A DNA stretch of 13,971 nt, taken from NCBI GenBank assembly GCA_023457535.1, contig JAEWLN010000006.1, forward strand, positions 1-13,971. The letters are read 5' to 3'. Source of the DNA: Bacteroidota bacterium (GTDB taxonomy: Bacteria > Bacteroidota > Bacteroidia > Flavobacteriales > Flavobacteriaceae). The notes under the pieces were generated by a model. It was not told the DNA's origin and ran no database searches. It worked only from the letters and a program-made list of their open reading frames with translations. The position numbers were made by a program, and so were the translations under genes. This document shows, piece after piece, positions 1 to 6,634 of the stretch; the stretch's first letter is position 1, and each line of letters opens with the position of its first letter.

Positions 1-366
1 CTTGAAAACCCCGGCCTTACGCTACGGCAGTATGGCCTCAAATTTTTTCAGTCACAAAGTTTCATCATTTCGCCGCTGATGAAGTCAAATAAAAGTAATT
101 TTGTAAAGTTTGGAATACACGGTTACATCAACCTGATCAATTATACGTTGCTTATTTTTGCGCTGATTGGCATGTACCGGTTGGCCGCGGAAAAAAACTA
201 CGTATTATTTTTCCCGTTCTTGTTTTTATGGGGATGGAGTTTGCTTTATGTGTTTATATTTCACTCCGAGCAGCGGTATATGTTTCCAGTCAGGCCAATG
301 TTGGTCTTTTTGCTGGCCTACACGCTGAACCGCTACAAGAAAACTGCTTTGGTTAACGGTGTGTAA
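1..366 (+). CDS. Partial polytopic membrane protein, probable GT-C (family 39-like) glycosyltransferase, C-terminal end
   Basis: The reading frame is open from the first base, so only the last 121 residues are present and the start lies outside the window. Three hydrophobic segments are visible: one around INLINYTLLIFALIGMYRL, one around VLFFPFLFLWGWSLLYVFIF, and a final one near FPVRPMLVFLLAYTL. The loop before the last segment reads HSEQRYMFPV. A short acidic-x-Arg-Tyr loop before the final helices is typical of membrane glycosyltransferases that use polyprenyl-phosphate sugars, and this is the basis of the call. The catalytic N-terminal loop is not visible, so sugar and acceptor cannot be inferred. 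The gene ends 53 bp before ettA on the same strand with no convincing terminator between, so some read-through is possible. It could instead be another polytopic membrane protein. Confidence 0.5.
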   Translation, partial: LENPGLTLRQYGLKFFQSQSFIISPLMKSNKSNFVKFGIHGYINLINYTLLIFALIGMYRLAAEKNYVLFFPFLFLWGWSLLYVFIFHSEQRYMFPVRPMLVFLLAYTLNRYKKTALVNGV

Positions 367-419
367 AGAACATTTCCGCGATGCGGATCCAACTATGTCG
401 AATTTAAATTAATTACTAT

Positions 420-2114
420 ATGTCAGACGATAAAAAAGTCATATTCTCGATGTCGCGCGTCAACAAGACGTATTCTTCGAGCAACAAACAAGTACTGAAG
501 GATATTTACCTGAGCTTCTTTTACGGGGCCAAAATTGGTATCCTGGGTTTGAACGGATCGGGTAAATCCTCGCTTTTGAAGATCATTGCCGGCGTCGACA
601 AGAATTACCAGGGCGATGTGGTATTCGCGCCCGGCTACACTGTGGGTTATCTGGAACAGGAACCGCAGCTTGACGAAAACAAGACCGTTATTGAAATCGT
701 TCGCGAAGGCGTGGCCGAAACCATGATGCTGCTCGAGGAATTCAACAAGATCAACGACAGTTTTGGTCTTCCCGAAGTTTATGAAGATGCCGACAAAATG
801 CAAAAACTCATGGACCGCCAGGCCGAGCTCCAGGACAAAATCGACGCTGCCGGTGCCTGGGAGATCGACACCAAGCTCGAAATCGCCATGGATGCTTTGC
901 GCACGCCGGATCCGGAAACGCCTATCAAGGTGCTCTCAGGAGGTGAACGCCGTCGCGTAGCGCTGTGCCGCCTGCTTTTGCAACAACCCGACGTTTTGCT
1001 GCTCGACGAACCCACCAACCACCTCGATGCCGAGAGCGTTTTATGGCTCGAACAACATTTGGCGCAATACGCCGGAACGGTAATCGCCGTGACGCACGAC
1101 CGTTATTTCCTTGACAATGTAGCAGGTTGGATCCTGGAACTCGACCGCGGCGAAGGCATTCCGTGGAAAGGCAATTATTCGTCATGGCTCGACCAGAAAT
1201 CCAAGCGCATGGAGCAGGAGGAAAAAGTGGCTTCCAAACGCAGAAAAACCCTTGAACGCGAGCTCGAATGGGTGCGCCAGGGCGCCAAAGGACGCCAAAC
1301 CAAACAAAAGGCGCGTTTGCAGAACTACGACAAATTGCTCAATGAAGATCAAAAACAGCTCGACGAAAAGCTCGAACTCTACATCCCGAACGGACCGCGC
1401 CTGGGAACCAACGTCATCGAAGCAAAAGGTGTGGCCAAAGGCTACGGCGACAAATTGCTTTACGACAACCTCAACTTTACGCTGCCTCAGGCCGGAATTG
1501 TGGGAATCATCGGGCCAAACGGAGCCGGAAAAACCACTATTTTCCGCATGATCATGGGCGAGGAGCAACCCGATGCGGGCACGTTTACCATTGGCGATAC
1601 GGTGAAAATCGCATACGTCGACCAATCGCATTCGAACATCGACCCGGAGAAAACCATCTGGGAAAACTTTTGCGACAGCCAGGAGCTCATCATGATGGGC
1701 GGCCGTCAGGTCAATTCGCGCGCTTACCTGAGCCGTTTCAATTTTGGCGGATCGGACCAGAACAAAAAAGTATCGATGCTATCCGGCGGTGAGCGCAACC
1801 GGTTGCATTTGGCCATGACGCTCAAGGAAGAAGGCAACGTATTGCTGCTCGATGAGCCTACCAACGACCTTGATATCAACACCCTTCGCGCGCTCGAGGA
1901 AGGTTTGGAGAACTTCGCCGGATGTGCCGTCGTGATCTCGCACGACCGTTGGTTCCTCGACCGTATTTGTACGCACATTCTTGCCTTTGAGGGCAACTCC
2001 GAAGTGTATTTCTTTGAAGGTGGATTCTCCGACTACGAGGAAAACCGCAAGAAGCGCCTGGGCACGGACATCACGCCAAAACGCATCAAATACAGAAAAT
2101 TGATCAGAAATTAA
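420..2114 (+). CDS. ettA: Energy-dependent translational throttle protein EttA (ABC-F ATPase)
   Basis: This is a 564-residue ABC-F protein with two ATP-binding cassettes and no membrane segments. The first cassette has Walker A GLNGSGKS at residues 43-50, signature LSGGE at 172-176 and Walker B LLLDEPTNHLD at 193-203. The second has Walker A GPNGAGKT at 365-372, LSGGE at 454-458 and LLLDEPTNDLD at 475-485. The insert in cassette 1 (roughly 95-140) matches the arm of EttA, and the basic linker rich in Lys and Arg (about 255-310) matches the P-site tRNA-interacting motif. Length is close to the E. coli protein (about 555). Known role of the family: binding the ribosomal E site and gating the first elongation step according to ATP/ADP level. 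The ATG at 420 gives the full conserved N-terminus. No Shine-Dalgarno sequence is visible, as usual in Bacteroidetes. An intrinsic terminator follows. Confidence 0.95.
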   Translation: MSDDKKVIFSMSRVNKTYSSSNKQVLKDIYLSFFYGAKIGILGLNGSGKSSLLKIIAGVDKNYQGDVVFAPGYTVGYLEQEPQLDENKTVIEIVREGVAETMMLLEEFNKINDSFGLPEVYEDADKMQKLMDRQAELQDKIDAAGAWEIDTKLEIAMDALRTPDPETPIKVLSGGERRRVALCRLLLQQPDVLLLDEPTNHLDAESVLWLEQHLAQYAGTVIAVTHDRYFLDNVAGWILELDRGEGIPWKGNYSSWLDQKSKRMEQEEKVASKRRKTLERELEWVRQGAKGRQTKQKARLQNYDKLLNEDQKQLDEKLELYIPNGPRLGTNVIEAKGVAKGYGDKLLYDNLNFTLPQAGIVGIIGPNGAGKTTIFRMIMGEEQPDAGTFTIGDTVKIAYVDQSHSNIDPEKTIWENFCDSQELIMMGGRQVNSRAYLSRFNFGGSDQNKKVSMLSGGERNRLHLAMTLKEEGNVLLLDEPTNDLDINTLRALEEGLENFAGCAVVISHDRWFLDRICTHILAFEGNSEVYFFEGGFSDYEENRKKRLGTDITPKRIKYRKLIRN

Positions 2115-2124
2115 TCTTGTGCAT

Positions 2125-2153
2125 AAATCCCGTCATCTGGCGGGATTTTTTTT
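2125..2153 (+). terminator. Rho-independent terminator after ettA
   Basis: A perfect 8-bp stem, AAATCCCG pairing with CGGGATTT, encloses an 8-nt loop and runs into an unbroken T tract ending at 2153. It begins 10 bp after the ettA stop codon. Confidence 0.9.
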
Positions 2154-2165
2154 GCCGAATATCTG

Positions 2166-2173
2166 TATATTTG
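2166..2173 (+). promoter_or_regulatory. Candidate -7 element for the hybrid histidine kinase gene
   Basis: TATATTTG is an exact match to the Bacteroidetes TAnnTTTG -7 box and lies 18 bp before the ATG at 2192. The upstream region where a -33 TTTG would be expected is taken up by the ettA terminator and shows no good match at normal spacing (the TTTG at 2151-2154 is too close). Only the -7 half is supported. Confidence 0.4.
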
Positions 2174-2191
2174 GCCAGATAATAATTTATC

Positions 2192-4396
2192 ATGCCCCAA
2201 ATTCGAATCATTGCCTTGTGGATCGCCTTGGTCTGCATTTCCTGGCACGGCCTTTCGCAAACGCCGTCAAGAAAGGAAGTCGAAAAGCTGACGGACGAGG
2301 CATCTTCGTACCTGAACCATGCGCGGTTCGAAAAGTCGATTGCCACTTCCAGACTTGCGCTGCGTTACGCCATAGCAATCGGGGATAATTACCTGATTGC
2401 GTCCAATTACAATACGATCGCGGGCAATTACGATGAATTATCGGAACCGGACAAAGCCATTTTTTTCTACAACAAAGGGTTATCATACGCCAATAAAACG
2501 TCCAACGACACGCTCAAGAACTGGCTCAACAACAACCTGGGCAACATTTACTTTTTTGAGAAAAAAGAGTACGCAAAAGGGATCGACTATTACAAAAAGT
2601 CGCTTGAATACAGCCGGAAATCGGCCGATACGACGCAATTGGTCTTTACCAAACTCAATATTTGCTGGGGTTATTTCGATATCGGGCAGTTCGACGCCGG
2701 GAAACCTTATCTGGATTACATCAACAAATACCATCAAAAATACGGCGATCCTACTACCGCAGTAGCGCTCAACATGCTCAACGGGATGTATTTTGGCCAT
2801 TTGGGCGATCCGCGCGCCGAATCGTATTTTAAGAAAGCCATCCGGATGGGCAAGGAGGGAGTCGAAAAAATAGACCTGTCGTATTCGCATGAAGAATATT
2901 CAAAATACCTGCTCAAAAACGGGCGCTACAAAGAAGCTTACGAGCATCTGGCGCAATTTAAAAAGATAAGCGATGAGCTTTACGATCAGGAAAAGCTCAA
3001 AAAGGCAGAAGTTGCCGGAGTGAACGTCGAACTCGATGAATACAGGCGCGAAATCGACAAGATAGAGTCGGAGAAGGAGATGCAGGCGCTCAGCCTGAAA
3101 AAATCCCAAATTATAGCGGTGCTGTTTTTCGTGATGCTGACCGTGCTGCTGCTGTTGCTCTACACCTTATACAAAAGCAATCTGTTCCGGAAAAAGGCCA
3201 ATGCCGATCTGACCCTTGCCAACCAGGAACTTATGGCCGCCAACCAGAAAGCTGAGGAAGCCTCGCTGCTCAAAACCCAGTTCGTTTCCACGATCAGCCA
3301 CGAGTTGCGAACACCTTTGTATGGCGTGGTAGGCATTACAAACATGATTCTTGACGAACACAAAGAACTCGCGGACAGTCCTTATTTGAATTCGCTGAAA
3401 TTCTCTGCACGTTACCTTTTGTCGCTTGTCAATGACATTTTGCAGATTAACAAAATAGAGGAGAAGCGCATTGTTCTTGAAACGCTGACGTTCAATATCT
3501 CCGACGAAATCGATCTGATTACCAATTCACTTGAGTTTATCGCCAGTAAAAATGAAAACACCGTCCACATTTCGGTCGATCCGGCAATTCCGGAGTTTTT
3601 GATCGGAGACAAATTGCGGTTTTCTCAAATCCTGATGAATCTTACCAGCAACGCGCTCAAATTTACGCGAAACGGACGTGTTGCCATTACCGCGCGTCAA
3701 ATCGGCGTGTCGCAGAAAACACATCTGATCGAATTTAAAGTTACCGACAACGGCATAGGTATCGCCAGGGAAGATCAGGGCAAGATTTACGACAAATTTG
3801 TTCAGATCGGTCGCAAAGACGACGATTACCAGGGAACAGGGCTCGGGCTATCGATTGTCAAAAGACTTGTTGAACTGTTCGACGGGGAGATCCATCTGGA
3901 AAGCGAACTCGGTAAGGGAACGACTTTTACGTTTACGATCGGTTTTGAATCCGATGCCGAAAAGACGCGCAAGATCATCAACAACATCGAAGTAGACCTG
4001 ACCTCAAGCCAGATATTGACCGTGCTCGTGGTCGAGGACAACAAGATCAACCAGATGGTCACCAGGAAAATTATTGAAAAGAACAACTGCAAATGCGACA
4101 TTGTAGATGACGGCATCGCGGCGTTGGCGCTGGTAGAACGCACAGAATATGACATCATACTGATGGACATCAACATGCCGGTCATCAACGGTTTTGAAAC
4201 CACGCGGCGCATGCGTTCCAAAGGGATTACGACGCCGATTGTCGCGCTGACAGCTTTTGACAAGGGAGAAATCACTGAGGAAGCGATGTCGGCAGGGATG
4301 AACGACATCATCATCAAACCGTTTGAACCTGTCAAACTGTTCCAGATCATCAACACGCAAATCATCAAAAGAAGACACGCCGTGAGTGTAGGTTGA
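2192..4396 (+). CDS. TPR-containing hybrid sensor histidine kinase with C-terminal receiver domain
   Basis: The 734-residue product starts with a signal peptide (1-23, WIALVCISWHGLSQ). A helical region of about 280 residues follows with TPR-like units (for example GDNYLIASNYNTIAGNYDEL and KAIFFYNKGLSYA), placed in the periplasm. A single transmembrane helix spans about 307-327, followed by a coiled coil. The HisKA domain has the phospho-acceptor His370 in STISHELRTPLYG. The ATPase domain has the N box (Asn483, Asn487), G1 box DNGIGIA (519-525) and G2 box GTGLGLS (548-554). The receiver starts about 610 with acidic Glu615/Asp616, phospho-acceptor Asp659 in LMDINMP, Thr687 and Lys709. All catalytic residues are present, so it should be active. 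It lacks a DNA-binding output and no response regulator or Hpt gene is nearby, so it is an orphan that probably signals by phosphorelay to a partner elsewhere. The signal sensed is unknown. Confidence 0.92.
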   Translation: MPQIRIIALWIALVCISWHGLSQTPSRKEVEKLTDEASSYLNHARFEKSIATSRLALRYAIAIGDNYLIASNYNTIAGNYDELSEPDKAIFFYNKGLSYANKTSNDTLKNWLNNNLGNIYFFEKKEYAKGIDYYKKSLEYSRKSADTTQLVFTKLNICWGYFDIGQFDAGKPYLDYINKYHQKYGDPTTAVALNMLNGMYFGHLGDPRAESYFKKAIRMGKEGVEKIDLSYSHEEYSKYLLKNGRYKEAYEHLAQFKKISDELYDQEKLKKAEVAGVNVELDEYRREIDKIESEKEMQALSLKKSQIIAVLFFVMLTVLLLLLYTLYKSNLFRKKANADLTLANQELMAANQKAEEASLLKTQFVSTISHELRTPLYGVVGITNMILDEHKELADSPYLNSLKFSARYLLSLVNDILQINKIEEKRIVLETLTFNISDEIDLITNSLEFIASKNENTVHISVDPAIPEFLIGDKLRFSQILMNLTSNALKFTRNGRVAITARQIGVSQKTHLIEFKVTDNGIGIAREDQGKIYDKFVQIGRKDDDYQGTGLGLSIVKRLVELFDGEIHLESELGKGTTFTFTIGFESDAEKTRKIINNIEVDLTSSQILTVLVVEDNKINQMVTRKIIEKNNCKCDIVDDGIAALALVERTEYDIILMDINMPVINGFETTRRMRSKGITTPIVALTAFDKGEITEEAMSAGMNDIIIKPFEPVKLFQIINTQIIKRRHAVSVG

Positions 4397-4414
4397 ATGA
4401 TTGGCTAAAAAAAG

Positions 4415-4462
4415 ACCGCCATGCCGTAATTTCCAACAGCATGACGGTATTCTTTATTCTTT
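4415..4462 (+). terminator. Probable intrinsic terminator after the hybrid kinase gene
   Basis: ACCGCCATGC (4415-4424) pairs with GCATGACGGT (4439-4448), 9 of 10 pairs with one internal mismatch, around a 14-nt loop. A T-rich stretch (ATTCTTTATTCTTT) follows. It lies 18 bp after the stop codon. The imperfect stem and broken T tract make it weaker than the ettA terminator. Confidence 0.7.
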
Positions 4463-4521
4463 AACGACGGTGTGTCTCGACAGGCTTTTCCCTCAGAAAC
4501 TTTCAGGAGAAAGATCCCATT

Positions 4522-4647
4522 AAAATACAGATTTTCTGCCGCGCGGTTTCATTTTTTTTTCATAGGGGTAAACCCTACGCCGCCTGCCCTACAGGTCCAA
4601 ATTACAAATTCCGCAAATACTTTCATTACAGAAAATCTTTATTTAAC
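4522..4647. repeat. 126-bp inverted-repeat-bounded unit, copy 1
   Basis: This unit recurs 165 bp downstream at 119 of 126 positions with no gaps. Its ends form an inverted repeat: AAATACAGATTTTCTG at 4523-4538 against CAGAAAATCTTTATTT at 4629-4644, 15 of 16 positions complementary. Inside are the self-complementary CCGCGCGG, a run of nine T, and a small hairpin TAGGG-gtaaa-CCCTA (4563-4577). CCCAT occurs just outside both ends (4516-4520 and 4649-4653) and could be a 5-bp target duplication. Homology stops sharply at the inverted-repeat ends. No coding content is recognised. Confidence 0.85.
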
Positions 4648-4686
4648 ACCCATGCCTCAAAAAAATACCGGGCGAATTGCACTTAA

Positions 4687-4812
4687 AAAATACAGATTTT
4701 CTGCCGCGCAGTTTCATTTTTTTTTCATAGGTGTAAACCCTACACCCCCTGCCCTACAGGTCCAAATTACAAATTCCGCCGATACTTTCATTACAGAAAA
4801 TCTTCATTTAAC
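4687..4812. repeat. 126-bp inverted-repeat-bounded unit, copy 2
   Basis: This is the second copy, in the same orientation as the first and separated from it by 39 bp of unrelated sequence. Its terminal inverted repeats (4688-4703 and 4794-4809) match at 14 of 16 positions. The nine-T run is kept exactly. The central hairpin is formed differently from copy 1: GGTGTA (4730-4735) pairs perfectly with TACACC (4741-4746). No matching short duplication is seen immediately outside its ends. The element family is not recognised. Confidence 0.85.
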
Positions 4813-4853
4813 GCATACATTAAAAGTTCCCCAAACAAAGTAACAAGGTTCGT

Positions 4854-6119
4854 CTAATACCAACGCTTTTTATTTTGCTTGGAACCCGAAGATTTTCTCG
4901 ACTTGTTTTTGTGATGTCCGCCACTGCGGTTGGAATTTTTCTCCGGTGCGGCGGGAACGACAATTTCGCTCGGGTTGCCCTCATGCCACGGGTACGGATG
5001 GTCCTCGATGGTTTGCACATCCACTTTAATAAGCTTTATGATGTCTTTCCAGTATGGGTGTTCGTCCTTGCCGCAAAACGAAATGGCCACGCCGCTTTGC
5101 TGGGCGCGTCCGGTGCGTCCGATGCGGTGTACGTACGTTTCGGGCACGTTCGGCAAATCGAAATTGATCACATAAGGCAATTGTTCGATGTCAATGCCAC
5201 GCGCGGCGATATCGGTGGCTACGAGCACGCCCACTTCTTTGGCTTTGAACGCTTCGAGCACGCGTTGGCGGGCATTCTGCGACTTGTCGCCGTGGATCGC
5301 TTCGGCTGCAACGCCTTTTTTGCGCAACGCCCGAACGATGTTGTCGGCGCCGTGTTTGGTTCTTGAAAACACGAGCACATCGGACAATTTTTCGTTGCGG
5401 ATCAAATGGTATAACAAGTTTCGTTTTTCGCCCTTTTCTACAAAATAAATGCGCTGCTCGACTTTTTCAGCCGTCGATGAAACGGGTGTAACAGTTACCG
5501 ATGCAGGATTGGTCAAAAACATTTCCGCCAATTCGCGGATGGCCAGTGGCATCGTAGCGGAAAACAACAGCGTTTGACGATTTTCCGGCGTCAACTTGAC
5601 GATCTTCTTTACGTCGTTCACAAATCCCATGTCGAGCATTTGATCCGCCTCGTCGAGTACGAGTGTGTGCAAATGATCCAGATCGATAAAACCTTGTTTG
5701 TGCAAATCGAGCAAACGGCCCGGTGTAGCGATCAGAATGTCCACGCCCCTGCGCAATTGATCAACCTGCGGCACCTGCGAAACGCCGCCAAAAATGGTGA
5801 TCTGGCGCAAATTGGTATATTTCCCGTACGTGTCAAAACTCTCGCCAATCTGGATCGCAAGCTCCCGGGTAGGGGTGACGACAAGCGCGCGGATTTTTTT
5901 GGTTTTGCTCGACGAACCCACAATGCGGTGCAGGTTGTGGATGATCGGGATGGCAAAGGCAGCCGTTTTTCCGGTGCCGGTTTGCGCGCACCCTACCAGA
6001 TCGCGGCCCTCGAGTACGAACGGAATGGCTTGTTGCTGAATCGGCGTAGGATGTGTATAGCCTTCTTCTTCGACGGCTTTCTGGATGCTTTTGGAAAGCA
6101 ATAAATCTTCAAATAACAT
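4854..6119 (-). CDS. DEAD-box ATP-dependent RNA helicase, RhlE type
   Basis: The 421-residue product carries the full DEAD-box motif set: Q motif (Gly20 to Gln28, GYTHPTPIQ), motif I AQTGTGKT (45-52), PTRELAIQ, TPGRLLD, motif II DEAD (156-159), SAT, and motif VI HRIGRTGR (331-338). The tail of about 30 residues is rich in Lys, Arg, Ser and Asn, as in RhlE-like helicases that bind RNA through a basic C-terminus. Expected role: ATP-driven RNA unwinding in ribosome assembly or RNA turnover. I chose the ATG at 6119 (MLFEDLLLSKSI) because family members start here and a -7 promoter box lies at 6154-6161. An in-frame ATG at 6143 would add 8 residues but sits almost at the predicted transcription start. 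RhlE is the best subgroup match, but paralogues in this phylum are hard to separate. Confidence 0.9.
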   Translation of the reverse strand: MLFEDLLLSKSIQKAVEEEGYTHPTPIQQQAIPFVLEGRDLVGCAQTGTGKTAAFAIPIIHNLHRIVGSSSKTKKIRALVVTPTRELAIQIGESFDTYGKYTNLRQITIFGGVSQVPQVDQLRRGVDILIATPGRLLDLHKQGFIDLDHLHTLVLDEADQMLDMGFVNDVKKIVKLTPENRQTLLFSATMPLAIRELAEMFLTNPASVTVTPVSSTAEKVEQRIYFVEKGEKRNLLYHLIRNEKLSDVLVFSRTKHGADNIVRALRKKGVAAEAIHGDKSQNARQRVLEAFKAKEVGVLVATDIAARGIDIEQLPYVINFDLPNVPETYVHRIGRTGRAQQSGVAISFCGKDEHPYWKDIIKLIKVDVQTIEDHPYPWHEGNPSEIVVPAAPEKNSNRSGGHHKNKSRKSSGSKQNKKRWY

Positions 6120-6153
6120 AGTTAGGTGGCCGCAGTTAGTCACAGGCCGGGGG

Positions 6154-6161
6154 CAAAGATA
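6154..6161 (-). promoter_or_regulatory. Candidate -7 element for the DEAD-box helicase gene
   Basis: On the minus strand the sequence reads TATCTTTG, an exact TAnnTTTG match, 34 bp before the ATG at 6119. It implies transcription starting near 6147. No good TTTG is seen at the expected -33 distance, so the match is partial. Confidence 0.55.
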
Positions 6162-6250
6162 GCATTTTATTTCCGGAGCGATAGATCGCCCTGAACTGTA
6201 ATGTTCAATCTGGTGAGCAGAATGCGTCGCAACGCGCGGCCCGGGCGGAA

Positions 6251-6634
6251 CTATGGGTTTTTGACCAGGATAAATTCGCCCAGCACGGACCGCGACAACT
6301 GCATTTTCACACGCATGCGGTCCGGTTTGAAATTCAGTATTTTTGCTTTAAAGCGCTGTTGTTTGCCGGACAGGATGATTGTGCGGGTCTTGCGTTGGTA
6401 GTTCCAATGGCGCAATTCCTTTTTGCTGTCGGCCGTGGATTTGAAAGTGCCATCGGCGTTAAAGGTCAAAAGTACGTTGCCTTCGAGCGTTTCGCGGGCC
6501 GTTCTGACATGTGCCGATGACATCCGCTCTACCTTGATTACTTTGGATAAAGTCCAAGTCCCGGCAAGCGACTGCGTATTTTGCGCGGGCGCCGAAAACC
6601 AGGTCAGCAAAACAATAAAGGCCCATTTTTTCAT
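6251..6634 (-). CDS. Small secreted lipocalin-like protein
   Basis: The 127-residue product begins with a signal peptide (MKKWAFIVLLTWFSAPA, likely cut before Gln18), so the mature part is about 110 residues and is exported. After the signal it reads SLAGTWTLSKV, a Gly-x-Trp strand opening typical of lipocalin-like domains of Bacteroidetes. Alternating beta-strand segments follow (NVLLTFNADGTFKSTADS, HWNYQRKTRTIILSG, RMRVKMQLSRS). There is no lipobox Cys. Its ATG overlaps the hutG stop codon by 4 bp (ATGA), which suggests translational coupling and one transcript with hutG. No ligand or function can be inferred. The fold call rests on the Gly-x-Trp motif, size and strand pattern only. Confidence 0.75.
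   Translation of the reverse strand: MKKWAFIVLLTWFSAPAQNTQSLAGTWTLSKVIKVERMSSAHVRTARETLEGNVLLTFNADGTFKSTADSKKELRHWNYQRKTRTIILSGKQQRFKAKILNFKPDRMRVKMQLSRSVLGEFILVKNP

Larger units (their letters stand above)
4397..4853. other. Non-coding interval between convergent genes
   Basis: This 457-bp stretch separates the 3' ends of the hybrid kinase (+) and the DEAD-box helicase (-). It contains the kinase terminator and the two 126-bp repeat units listed separately. A frame of 123 codons (4472-4843, +) runs across both repeats, but its product has no recognisable domain and is largely the repeat translated twice, so I do not call it a gene. No clear terminator for the minus-strand helicase gene is visible here. 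Confidence 0.75.

Noticed and set aside
376..386. CCGC-GAT-GCGG hairpin between the membrane protein gene and ettA
   Set aside because: The stem is only 4 bp with a 3-nt loop and has no T run, so it is not a credible terminator.
4641..4812. ATTTAAC at the end of each repeat, matching the integron attC core RYYYAAC
   Set aside because: No partner GTTRRRY site is found at attC distance, there is no integrase or cassette structure, and a degenerate 7-mer is common by chance.
4522..4812. CRISPR-like array
   Set aside because: There are only two units, they are far too long, with one spacer and no cas genes.
4472..4843. A 123-codon open frame on the plus strand
   Set aside because: It is mostly the repeat unit read twice, with no domain, promoter or start context. 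The nucleotide-level inverted repeats explain the conservation better.
6120..6143. An upstream ATG (6143) that would lengthen the DEAD-box helicase by 8 residues
   Set aside because: The extra residues do not match family N-termini, and the -7 box at 6154-6161 puts the transcript start almost on top of this codon.
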